Of a stretch of 64,000 bases of DNA, positions 21,601-31,104 are shown piece by piece; the first letter of the stretch is position 1, and each line of letters starts with the position of its first letter. Source of the stretch: Malania oleifera (Eukaryota; Streptophyta; Magnoliopsida; Santalales; Ximeniaceae); contig NC_080423.1 of the NCBI RefSeq assembly GCF_029873635.1, forward strand, positions 92,671,691 to 92,735,690, written 5' to 3'. The position numbers were made by a program, and so were the translations under genes. The notes under the pieces were generated by a model. It did not search any database and was not told the origin of the DNA. It saw only the letters and a program-made list of their open reading frames with translations.

Positions 21601-24484
21601 GAGGAGAGGATGTAAAGACCTAGAAAATAATAATGAATAAAAATAATAAATAAATGAGAAAATCGGTTTGGTACAAGACCAAACCGTCGACGGTTTTAGG
21701 AGTCTCAGGAAAATCGTCAACGATTTTGTGTGGGTTTGGTTTGGTGAGACAAAACCGTCAACAGTTTTAGCAAGCTCAGAAAAAACCGTCGACGATTTCA
21801 AGTTACTGAGAGCATGTAAAGGTAAAAACGTGGTAAAATGGTTTGGTTAAAGACCAAACCGTCGACGGTTTTGGCTAGGACAGCAGCCTATAAATAGGGA
21901 TTTAATTCATTTTACTTAGAAAAATTAAACTCTCTCTCTCTCTTTTTCTAGGGCTGCGGTCCTCCCTCTCTCTCTCTCTTCAAATTTTACACCAAAACTC
22001 AGCCAGATTGATAAATAAACACCATTTCGGAGTCCTGACTGCTATTCTTAGCGAGTTAACCAAAGCAGATTCGTAATTTGGGGATCCCTACAAGCACATC
22101 TTCGGTAAATAGGTAAAGGGAATAGATTATGTCAGGTATTTTCATAAATTTAACAAATTAAATTATAATATGTGGTTACAGAAATTATTTATATGTTTTC
22201 TGGATATAGGGGTTCTGAAATATAATTATTATAGGAATATTTTCGTGGAAATGGGTATATTGAGTTGGTTAAACCCTAAAAGATGATTATTCATTTAATT
22301 TTCAACAAAATGTATATGTTTTCCAAGTTGTTATTAATTTATGATTTATTATTCAAATTGTGTGGCATGAGTATATATATACTGATTGTAGAAATGTTTT
22401 TAAAAGTTTTGGGAATTATGATATGAGAATAAATGGTTGTGTGCTGAGTACAGACGACTATGTGCCAATTTTATATGGTTGTGTGCCAAGTACTTATGGC
22501 TGTGTGCCGGTTATTTATTGCTGTGTGCCGAGTATTAATGGTTGTTTGCCGGTTATTTATGGCTGTGTGCCGAGATATGATATGGTTTTATACAGAATAA
22601 ATTGAGAACGTGTCAAATTTTATACGGTTATATTATATGAATTGTACTATATGGTAGCAGAACCCTGATGGACTGTTTCAGATATAGAGCACGGTACCGT
22701 AGCTATGATGATAGTCACTGCAACCACACTACTTAGGGAGAGTGTTGGTAATGAAAATCGATTGGGCCTGCGAAGAGATGTTGACCACCCCTGGGTCCGG
22801 ATCAGACTGCGATAGGCCAGTCGCACTGCAGACACTTTAGATCTGACTTAGCCTGGTGGTGGGCCAGCCAAGGCTAAGTCCCGCCTTTGGATCGCACAAC
22901 CCGATCATGTGGGGTTATTATATGATGATGTATGAACATCCATTCAGAGGAAAATTCCTTATGTATATATATATATGATGATTTAATTATTGCAGAAAAT
23001 TATGAGTTATGATACAATACGTTTTGAAAATGAAATATGTGTTTCAAATATATATATATATATATATACATAGGTGTGAATTCAGATTTATATGTTTTAT
23101 CAAATAAAGTTAAATTATTAAATGGATGTGTTTCTGAAATACTAAAACTCATGTTGCCACACACTGATAATAATGTATTCCTTGTTACTGAGAGGAGTCT
23201 CACTCCTATAATCTTTAACATTTCAGGAAACCTGGTCTAGAGTTCTCCAGGGCAGGAGTGGATAGTGTTTTGTTTAGGGTAAGTAATTGTGAGATACAGT
23301 GATTATATATGAATATACTTGGTGTATCGTTGGGATGTGATGGATTTTTGTTTAGGGAATATATATGTATATTTATGGAGACATTAGAACTCTGGTATTG
23401 TATATGAGGATTGGGTATATCATGCTTCCGTTGTATTGTAGTATGTATTAATGGACAGGCGTATCCACGGTACCCCACTTTGGGTTCAGGTCGATATTGT
23501 TGATATTATTATTGGTATCAGAGCATTTTTATATTTATAGCAGTAGAATTTACAAGGTCGTTACACTAGCTTTGTGCAATGAAGACCAAACTGCCCAAGT
23601 AAAAGGAGATCAAGAAGGATTCAGTTCAAGTTGAAGCCCTCACAAAAACAAAAGAAAAAAGGATGCAAATCAAGGTGAAAATGGAATATTTGACATTTTG
23701 ACAGCAGATTCTAATCAGTGATGCAGAGGTGGTTGATAAGTGGAAGAGAAAAGAACATACAGCTGGAAAATATTAAGCATTGCACAAGTCAAGATTGACA
23801 AATAATCTTAATAAACGTCAAGAAAGGTCTGTGCATTGCCAATACAAGATTATCTAACTTAAGGAAATGCCAATTTAGATATAGGTATTTATGCATAAAA
23901 ATTTCCAAATACACTCTCAGCTCAGCTGAGCAAAGCCATATAAGATTTTCCGAGTATTTGTAATTATTTCACATATAGTATCTTCTAGATTTCTAGAAAC
24001 CTTAAGCCATCATATCCTTTTTCCCAGCCTCAACTCGATTTTGTTTTGTCTTTCCTCCTGTAGTTGGCTCTTTGTAACATTTAAAACTTGAATTAGATGT
24101 CTTTTTTCTTTTAATGGAGCAGCTTAATCATAAATTGTCTGACTATCTCAGGACACACAGTGCAACAGCCCCTCCCACCCCCTTTTCCTGGAAAAAAAAA
24201 GAAAGAAAAAAACAGGTGTCCACTAAAATACAAGTTTGATCCTGTGAGAAATATGCTTCAGTTGATGGCTTGCCCCAATGCTTGTTTTTACCATTTGAAC
24301 AAATTATATAGAGAAGTGGAAATAAAAAACTATATGCGAAACTTTAGCTTTGGTGCTTTTGCATGTTTTGATTGTTTCCACTGTAAAATGCAAAAGGGAA
24401 ACATAAAAATAAAATAAAATATAATAAATAAGAGGGAAGAAAACACAAGACTCAATCATTGAGTCAAGCTAACACAGCAATGCA

Positions 24485-24527
<43 letters not shown>

Positions 24528-25473
24528 AACAACTCTATGCCATAATGCTAAGTTAAAGCCTTAAATGCAACAAATACTAAAAGGAGTGGCAGACACAAGA
24601 ATCAGCAGAGGAATAAATAAGCTAAAAAAATAAGACTAAGAAATGCAAATAAAATAATATTTATCATATTCTTTATAAAACATTATATTTTAATCAGCAT
24701 CTTCCCAACACACATATATAGCCGACCCCACTTAGTGGGACTAAGGCTTGGTTTTGTTGTTGTTGTTGTTTATCTTCCCAACACACATACCTTAAATTTT
24801 AAGATAGAAAAGAAGAAAAAATCAATTATGATTAATCAGAGGACATGCAGTTCTAAATCTAACACATAAAAAAAATACAATTAAAGTAACATAGCCCTCC
24901 AATCTCCCCACTCATCAACAAGCTGCATCCCAAGAAACAAAGCAGAAGTATAGCACCATAAAGAAGCCAAAACAAAAATCTACTACATACTAAATATGAA
25001 GCCATCACCCTTCCCATAAAAATCTAGAATTATGTTCCAGCCAACTACACCACACAACAGCAAAAGTAGGACACCACTAAAGCATTTTCACTTCCTTAAG
25101 ACCTCCAAATCCCTTAAAGGCCCACAAAAAACACAAGGGAAAGGAAACGAAAACATGAAGAAATCCGTTTTTTCATGTTTCGTTATCAACGAAAGAGAGG
25201 GAAAAACAAAATATATAGCATATTAATGAACTAAAATTTGATTTTACACCTAATTAACATTTAATTTTTCTTAATTTTTAATCATATTAGAACAATTTTG
25301 CATTTTTAATACTATTTAATATAGGAAAAATATAATGGAAAATAAATTTCATTCTTATTTTCTTTTTCTTTCTTTTCCTCAAACAAAATCCTTGGTCCAA
25401 ATAGGCCCTAAATATCTCAAGAAAAAAAAAATTCAAAGAACAATACACATACCTTAGAAAAGCAATGACCCAT
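15323..25473 (-). CDS. Thioredoxin h, H9-like (MGxC subgroup), four coding exons over 10 kb
   Basis: Thioredoxins reduce disulfides in target proteins through a CXXC pair. Plant h-type members act outside the plastid, and this subgroup has an N-terminal Gly2/Cys4 suited to myristoylation and palmitoylation. Exons at 25453-25473, 17641-17763, 16088-16210 and 15323-15481 all join in phase 0 and give 141 residues, the usual family size. Visible motifs are MGHCFSK (1-7), GNVHLITT near residue 25, the active site WCGPC (57-61), DVDELP (84-89) and the cis-proline segment KATPTFFFL (98-106), then [12 protein letters not shown]. Introns have GT-AG ends and measure 7689, 1430 and 606 nt. The large first intron hosts a truncated gypsy element in antisense orientation. 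No stop or frameshift is seen, so the gene appears intact. The H9-like label is from recall of family motifs, not a search. Confidence 0.93.
15591..15646. repeat. (CT)n microsatellite in thioredoxin intron 3
   Basis: An almost pure CT dinucleotide run of about 28 units, interrupted once near its start, sits in the 606-nt last intron. Confidence 0.95.
16088..16210 (-). CDS. Thioredoxin h coding exon 3 (active-site exon)
   Basis: It encodes 41 residues (49-89), [20 protein letters not shown] onward to DVDELP. The acceptor is ATTCAACAG and the donor CCT|GTAAGT. It holds both redox cysteines, at residues 58 and 61. Confidence 0.95.
16244..16397. repeat. 77-bp tandem duplication in thioredoxin intron 2
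   Basis: Two adjacent copies begin ttaaagatagaaa at 16244 and 16321 and run through ctcactcgtgcttgtgc with only a few differences, so the duplication is recent. Confidence 0.88.
16487..17091. mobile_element. Possible non-autonomous element with inverted ends in thioredoxin intron 2
   Basis: The left end carries agtcatcagatgcaac followed by aaaggtgcagcaaggca. The right end, read on the minus strand, carries agtcattaaaggtgcaaggtg then cagtaaggcac. The interior is pyrimidine-rich with repeated gtgcctca phrases. No clear target duplication was found and it encodes nothing recognisable. It could equally be a diverged intron segment. Confidence 0.3.
17641..17763 (-). CDS. Thioredoxin h coding exon 2
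   Basis: It encodes 41 residues (8-48). It begins [17 protein letters not shown] and ends KREGQI, with [12 protein letters not shown] in the middle, the hallmark segment before the first helix of this thioredoxin h subgroup. The acceptor is TTTACTCGCAG and the donor ATT|GTAAGT. Confidence 0.92.
17811..18321. repeat. 252-bp direct tandem duplication in thioredoxin intron 1
   Basis: Copy 1 is 17811-18062 and copy 2 is 18063-18321. Both begin cacagaggtagacaaactaac and end with gaaaactaaggg followed by g/tccatttg-like sequence. Differences are scattered, with a short insertion (ggcagtttttga) in copy 2. Confidence 0.93.
18577..19640 (+). pseudogene. RT-RNase H of gypsy element 2 (broken)
   Basis: RT motifs include [39 protein letters not shown] and an intact catalytic FIDDILVYS at about 18973-18999. 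Stops occur near 18751, 19093 and 19199. A short deletion near 19295-19310 removes part of the connection, then [37 protein letters not shown] and KSLKYFF mark RNase H. The retained IDD box contrasts with element 1. Confidence 0.9.
19650..21280 (+). pseudogene. Integrase and chromodomain of gypsy element 2 (broken)
   Basis: The zinc-binding region [12 protein letters not shown] lies near 20077-20115 with stops. Core pieces [13 protein letters not shown] and [15 protein letters not shown] lie near 20225-20440 and [11 protein letters not shown] near 20610. The C-terminal part is open from 20594 to 21136 ([40 protein letters not shown]). The chromodomain follows in another frame ([19 protein letters not shown], 21178-21235) and ends LFSGAQS. 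Confidence 0.9.
21597..21610 (+). other. Polypurine tract of gypsy element 2
   Basis: The sequence aaggaggagagga directly precedes the LTR start TGTAAAGACC at 21611, as expected for plus-strand priming. Confidence 0.8.
21611..23565 (+). repeat. 3' LTR of gypsy element 2
   Basis: It begins TGTAAAGACC and ends GGTCGTTACA, nearly perfect inverted termini. U3 holds five dyads of the form aaaccgtcgacggttt (21681-21871), then a CT-rich tract, a minisatellite (22437-22590), ggtaccgtagctatg near 22693, and the shared core ttgccacacactgataataatg ... ctgagaggagtctcac near 23152-23205. A PBS-like ttggtatcagagca occurs at 23512-23525, before the apparent LTR end. The exact 3' boundary therefore depends on which end is accepted. 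Confidence 0.75.
22437..22590 (+). repeat. Minisatellite in LTR 2, unit about 21 bp
   Basis: About seven diverged units of tggctgtgtgccgagtattta occur in tandem. They lie mid-LTR, upstream of ggtaccgtagctatg. Confidence 0.85.
24489..24525. repeat. (GA)n microsatellite
   Basis: A pure GA dinucleotide run lies in thioredoxin intron 1. Confidence 0.95.
24717..24771 (+). mobile_element. 5'-truncated SINE (Au-like 3' end) with 18-bp target duplication
   Basis: The 55-bp body reads tatagccgaccccacttagt ... aaggcttggttttg followed by (TTG)n, the recognisable 3' end of a widespread plant SINE type. It is flanked by perfect 18-bp direct repeats atcttcccaacacacata at 24699-24716 and 24772-24789. The Pol III promoter region (boxes A and B) is missing, so only the 3' tip was integrated. 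Confidence 0.85.
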
Positions 25474-25528
25474 TTTAATATGTTCAAGGTTGAATTGGCA
25501 ACTTTCACGCTAGAAATATAGCTGTACC
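25453..25528 (-). CDS. Thioredoxin h start exon: 5' UTR end plus coding exon 1
   Basis: Coding bases are 25453-25473 (ATG at 25471-25473), giving MGHCFSK, then the donor AAG|GTATGTG. MGxCxxK is the expected N-terminus of this thioredoxin h subgroup, and the phase-0 join to exon 2 restores the family's normal length. Upstream, TTTTTAATTTTCAG|GG at 25529 is a strong splice acceptor, so 25474-25528 is the last part of the 5' UTR and the first exon lies farther upstream (higher coordinates). Confidence 0.85.
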
Positions 25529-26900
25529 CTGAAAATTAAAAATCCATATGACCAAATAGAACACATTATACATAAAAACAAATAAAAGAAGGGAACTTTT
25601 GAAAGCAACCTCACAAAAGTTTTTTCTATTCAATTAAGAAAATTGTATTACAATATTCAAATCCTTTTACCAAAAGAAGAACACGGTTCTATTACACAAA
25701 TGCATGTGTTTCAACTTTCAACAAATCAGCACATAAAGATGTGTATTGTTTAATTCTTCACATCCAGCTACAAAAAGGCAAATTTATCAAATGAAAACAT
25801 TAGCACTGCAATGCCAACTTTAAAGTAAAATTAGTTGATAGCACAACTCTATCATCGTCAAAAATAACAACAAAGACAATAATGTTGTATATATAAGACT
25901 ACCCTCATGGACTATAAAGGTAGCCAAAGACCCAACAAGCAGACAGACAAACAAACAAAAAGAGCCTCCCAACGTTAAATTAAAATATGAACCATTCCAC
26001 CAATTTCCATTGGACTATTCTTTTGATTATTCTCTTAATTCTGCTTAAGGAAACCCAAAAAAAAAAAAGTGACTACCCCTGCTAATAGATCCTAAACAGA
26101 AGAGGATCGAAAACAGTCCCAACCTCAAGCACTTTCAAGCGAAGCACTCACTCTTTGCACTCAAACATAATCACTTGTGCTTGACTTTTACAGTTGTACA
26201 ACTTCACCAGACAACAATCCCTAACAATTTCAAGATCCGCTTCTTTCATATTTGAAAAATTCCCCCACAACCCTCCCCCCCCCCCCCCCCCAAAAAAAAA
26301 AAAGAAGGGCAATCATGAAGTCTCATTTCAAGTTGCTTAGCAACTATTGATCTACTTTCAAAATTTTCAACAAATGGATGCATACCTATTTGCCACTAGC
26401 CAAGCTTGTTAAGGGCATTATGCTTGCTTATGACCACTTGTCTTATGTGCATGGGATGGGTAACCATCACGTAAATAGTAGTATCAGTTTGATTCTTTGA
26501 ATAGGATAATACATCAAAAAAGGGGAGTTGGTTAATTTGATGTTTCCTAGTACTAGAGCAAGATTGGTGTAGAAAGCTCTTTAGTGGAGGTGAGTATTCA
26601 TCGATCATTGTAAAATTCACTAGCTATTGTAAGTGTGTTTAGCATACTTGCATTCCTTACTAAACATACGTTTGCTTACAAAGGTGTTAAGAATGAATTA
26701 TGCACTTTACAGTTCACTGCATGACTCGTGTTTAGACACATGCTTGTTTACTACTATCGCTTATTTTGTATTCAAAAAATTTGTTCATGTGGTGAAACTC
26801 TAGTGTACTTTTGGATGACTAGTTAAGCTAGTGTGCTATAACTATTGAGCACAGCCCTTTGCAAGGAGTGAAGTGTTCGACCCATGATAGTTTGTATAAG
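25529..26900. other. Upstream non-coding sequence of the thioredoxin gene
   Basis: This should be 5' UTR intron or promoter sequence of the minus-strand thioredoxin gene. I cannot identify the first exon in it. It contains a C17 run followed by A12 at 26275-26303 and otherwise AT-rich unique sequence. Confidence 0.45.
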
Positions 26901-27660
26901 AGCTTGGCTAATTGCTTAAAAGATTTGATTGCCTTCGGATTGTGGGATTGTGCAGTGATAAGAGAACCACGTCGTGCACTAATACCAAAAGAATTGATGT
27001 GCTAGAGGCGCAAGCTGAAACAGCCAAGAATGTGACCAAGGAGATTGCCCAACTTTAGGGATCCAAAAAACATCAACAAGTCCTATGAAGGAGTAGACGA
27101 AAGATTTCCATCATATGGTGGAAGTGTTATAACACCATATCAAACCCTGCTACTAAGAAGATATTCACTTCTTGTTATCCCATATTTGTAGGCGGGAATA
27201 GGGTAAGGGTCAAGTTTATCCTAATGGGAGTAAAAGTAAAAAAGTGGCTTATAATGCTACAACAATTCGATAATAAGCAAAACCATATGAAAACATAGAG
27301 AGCGTCATGTTCTTGTACTCAAGAGAGGGAAGGTTCCTCTCTCTTTTTTTTAGGGTCATCTAGGAACAAATCCAATGAAGACAAGATGGGGGCAACTCGA
27401 TAAGGGATTGAAAAGAGGTGAGACAACATATTTAGCCTCGTTGGTGGTAGGTGGAGATGTAGCACTACAGTGAGTGCCTACTACAATCTAAAATGTGTTG
27501 CAGGGGTGTTGGATAAGCTACTACACAACTTGCTTCCACAATGAGGTGTGAGCATGAGACCAAGGGTGAAGCCTCCAGCTAAAGAGCCATACAAATGGCG
27601 CCTCCGAAGTTAATAGAGTTGAGGAAGCAACTTTATGAGTTATTGGAAGCAGGTTATATG

Positions 27661-27914
27661 TGTCCACCGAACAGCAAACAGCAAGCAAAAGATTTCTTTC
27701 CTTACTTCAGCCCACAATTATTTCCTTATATTTCAATTCATTATTTTGTACAATTAGCATATATTTAGTTTACATGTATAGGGCTTGACAGATTATAGTT
27801 TACTTGTATAGGGCTAGAATCATGCTAGAACTTATTTACCTTCCATGTATAGCATTCTTGTAAAGTCTATATATAATATACAGAACTCAAGGCCAATTGA
27901 TTCGGCCATTCACA
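27661..27914 (+). repeat. 5' LTR of copia element 1
   Basis: It begins TGTCCACCGAACAGC and ends GGCCATTCACA. It matches 32468-32721 over the whole length and contains a TATA-like ctatatataatatac near 27868. Confidence 0.93.
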
Positions 27915-27926
27915 GGTATCAGAGCC
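27915..27926 (+). other. Primer binding site of copia element 1
   Basis: ggtatcagagcc directly follows the LTR end caca and matches the 3' end of initiator tRNA-Met (complement) apart from the first base. Confidence 0.8.
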
Positions 27927-28019
27927 AGCCGACTGCTAGGTTTTTTTTTTTCCCTTTTTTGTCTTCTCGGTTTCGTGACTATTGGGGTTTTGTTTTCTCT
28001 TCTGGAATTTTTTCTTTGT

Positions 28020-28280
28020 TCTTTCTGTACTTCTGTGGCTGTGTGGCTGTGTGGCTGTCAGAACAGTAGGATTCTGGGTTGCCATTTATTCCTCCAGTTT
28101 ATGTCCTTGTGATTCTCAGCAAGCAGGCAACAGTTTTCTGTTGCTGTTTGTGACTTTCGGCAAGCAGGCACAGCAGGTTTCTAGTTTGCCACTTATTTCT
28201 CCAGTTTCTGTTGTTGTTTGTGACTCTCGGCAAGCAGGCAACAGCTTTTTATTGCTGTTTCTGGCACTTATCTTCTTAGC
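28020..28280 (+). repeat. Repeats in the copia 1 leader
   Basis: Three imperfect copies of gtgactctcggcaagcaggcaacag (split to its core here: cggcaagcaggca) occur near 28118, 28158 and 28228. A short gtggctgt triplet lies near 28034-28056. They lie between the PBS and the gag core. Confidence 0.75.
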
Positions 28281-28479
28281 ACAACAGGTTTTTGGTTTAA
28301 GATTTAATTTTTTAGTGCAGTTTTTTGGTTCAAGATTTAAATATTTAGTGCAGGGAGGTTGTTCTTGGCTTTTCTTTGTACCTGCGTTGTTTATTTTGGG
28401 CTTCTAGATTTTCTTGTGGTCTCTCTCTTTCGGCAGAGTCTGTTTTTTTGGGGCTTCTCGATTTTCTCCATTATTTAGC

Positions 28480-29306
28480 ATTGACTCTGCACCTGTGTGT
28501 GCCAAGTTTACGGGCAACAATTATTCTATGTGGGCTTTTCAGTTTGAACTTTTCATGAAGGGAAAAGATCTTTGGGGTCATATTGATGGCACGGATTGTG
28601 CACCCAATCTTGATAAATCCAAGGAGTCCGCAGCTTGTCCTTCATGGGTTGTGCTTGATGCTCAGATTATGTCTTGGCTTCTTGGCTCGGTTGAGCCACA
28701 TATTGTCCCCAACTTGCAACCTTATCACACCGCTCAATCCTTGTGGACTTATTTAAAAACAATATATCATAAAGATAACAATGCCAGTCGTTTTTAGTTA
28801 GAGCATGCAATTGCCATGTTTCAACATAACAATCATTCCATCCAAGATTATTATTCGGGGTTTCTAACTCTTTGGAATGAATATTCAGATCTGGTTACTA
28901 CAGATGTTCCTGTGGCTTCTCTTCCCATTATTCAATGTCTTCACGAGTCTAGTCGTCGTGATCAGTTTCTTATGAAACTCCACCCCAAGTATGAATCTGT
29001 TTGCTCGTCTCTACTAAATTGCTCTCCTATTCCTTCTCTATATGTTTGTTTTGGTGAGTTACTTCATGAAGAACAACGGCTTAGTACTCAAGTTACTCTA
29101 GCACAATCTCATGGTAATTACGGGTCTGTCCCTGTGGCTTATGCTGCTCAACGACGAGGACCTCCTGCGCATTCTAGCACTTTGCAGTGTTTTTGCTGCA
29201 AAGAATTTGGACATATCGCTGCTAATTGTTCCAAGAAATTTTGCTCTTATTGCAAGAAGAGGGGTCACATTATCAAAGAATGTCGTATCCACCCGCAGAA
29301 TTGTTA
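28480..29306 (+). pseudogene. Gag of copia element 1 (one stop)
   Basis: The frame reads FTGNNYSMWAFQFELFMKGK, SWVVLDAQIMSWLLGSVEPH and SLWTYLKTIYHKDNNASRF, then a TAG at 28797, and resumes LEHAIAMFQHNNHSIQDYY to the end near 29306. Two zinc knuckles, CFCCKEFGHIAANC and CSYCKKRGHIIKEC, are at the C-terminus. Apart from the single stop the region is open, so this is the best preserved gag in the window. Confidence 0.88.
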
Positions 29307-29479
29307 GGCCAAGGCATTCCAGACTTCTGTTAGTGTACCCCCTACAGTCACATTTGCAGCTCCTGTATCTTCTTCAGGTGACTTCTCTGTTCTTGCACCT
29401 CCTCCAGCAAATTACTGCACACCCAAAATGGTGCAACAGATGCTAATTTCAGCATTATCAGCAATAGGGCTCCAAGGTA

Positions 29480-31104
29480 ACAATTCTACTAATCTCGGGT
29501 ATGTGGACTCGGTTGCCTCGAATCACATGATGAATAATCTCACTACCTTGTGTCATGTTTGACCCTACACTGGTCAATCTGCTATTCAGACTGCCAATGG
29601 AAGTTCTTTTCCAATAGCTATTGTCAGAGATGCCTCTTCTAAGTTCACTAATGTGTTTCTTGCTCCTCAGCTTTGCACGAATCTTATTTCTATTGGTCAA
29701 TTAGTTGATAACAATTGTGCTGTTAATTTTTCTTATGCAGGACCAGGTAACGAAGGAGCCGATTGCGAAGGAACCTAAAGTGGGGTGCTTCTTTCCACTA
29801 CTTTTGCCTGTTCCAGCACATTCTCCAGTTTCTTCTATTAAGTCTTTTGCTTGAAATAATGTTTCAGATCTTAGTATGGTGTGGCATTGTCGTTTAGGCC
29901 ATCCCAATACTCAGATCTTATCTCATGCATTAAACTCTAGTTCACTTGGTAATAAAGAACGTTCTTCTTTATCTCTTGAGTGTGCCTCTTGCAAACTTGG
30001 TAAAAGCAAAACTCTTCCCTTCCCTTTGCATGCTAATAGAGCTTCTCAGTGTTTTGAGCTTATCCATAGTGATGTTTGGGGATCTTCCCTGGTAGTTCAC
30101 ATGAAAAATTTAAATACCATATGACTTTCATTGATGATCATAGCAGATGTACTTGGGTCTACTTTCTTCGCTCTAAAATTTGAGGTTTTCATACTTTCAC
30201 TGAGTTTTTGGCATATGTTGACAATCAATTTTCTACTTCTATTAAGACATTACACACAGATTCTAGTGGTGAATATGCATCTACTGAGTTTCAGGCTTTT
30301 TGGGCCTATAAAGGCATTATTCATCAACGTTCATGTCCTGCTACTCCCCAACATAATGGAGTAGCCGAACGAAAAAATCGTCATCTCCTAGATGTGGTCC
30401 GTACTCTCTCGTGGGAATCCTCTGTTCCATCCTTGTTCTGGGTTGAGGCTCTGAAAACTGCTACTTACTTGATTAATCGTTTACCTTCTCAAGTCCTACA
30501 CATGGAGTCTCCCTATTTCCGTTTATTTGCCAAGCAACCTAGTTACGATAACTTCCGTACCTCTAGTTATGTATGTTTTGTTCATTTACCTCCTCATAAG
30601 CGACATAAATTATCTGCTCAATCTGTTCGATGTGCATTCTTGGGATACAATGTGTGTCAAAAGGGATTTGTTTGCTATGATCCTACATTAGATCCTACAC
30701 ACATTTCTAGGAATGTTATTTTCTTTGAAAATCAACATTTCTTTCTTGTGTCCTCTATACCCTCCTCTCCTACTGTGATTATCCCCTCCTTTGAGGAGCA
30801 GTTCTCGGATCCTCATCCAATCAGTTCTCATTTTACACCAAGTATTGTGTATACGCAGTGCCCCCGCCCACAATCTCTTCTGGTAGCTCATTCGATATCT
30901 AATCCTACCACGCTCCAGATTCAGTCAGGTTCAACAGCTCCAGAGCCTTTGGTACGTTGCTCTTCTCGAGTGTCTATACCCCTAGACAAGAATGGGTTTC
31001 ACTGTTCAAGTTCTGGTAACTTTGTTTCAACTCTTACTACTGCATTATCCAATTTAGATATTCCCACTTCCTACTCACACGCTGCCAAGCATGATTGTTG
31101 GTGA
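29480..31104 (+). pseudogene. Protease and integrase of copia element 1 (broken)
   Basis: Protease: YVDSVASNHM at about 29500-29530, where copia has DSGAS, so the active-site Gly is Val. Pre-integrase: WHCRLGHPNTQILSHALN at 29878 on, then CASCKLGKSK (HHCC). Integrase core: TLHTDSSGEYAS and HNGVAERKNRHLLDVVRTL in the open frame 30208-31104, with LFWVEALKTATYLINRLPS and FLGYNVCQKGF. Frames break near 29560 and 30125-30190. Confidence 0.88.

Larger units (their letters stand above)
18577..23565 (+). mobile_element. Ty3/gypsy chromovirus element 2, 5'-truncated, in thioredoxin intron 1
   Basis: The fragment starts abruptly in RT ([13 protein letters not shown]) and continues through RNase H, integrase and chromodomain to a polypurine tract and a 3' LTR ending near 23565. 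5' LTR, gag and protease are absent. It lies on the plus strand, antisense to the thioredoxin gene. Its pol is closely related in motif content to element 1 but its LTR is distinct. Confidence 0.9.

Noticed and set aside
22360..22605. 81-codon frame rich in YGCVPS repeats
   Set aside because: Translation of the LTR 2 minisatellite; not a gene.
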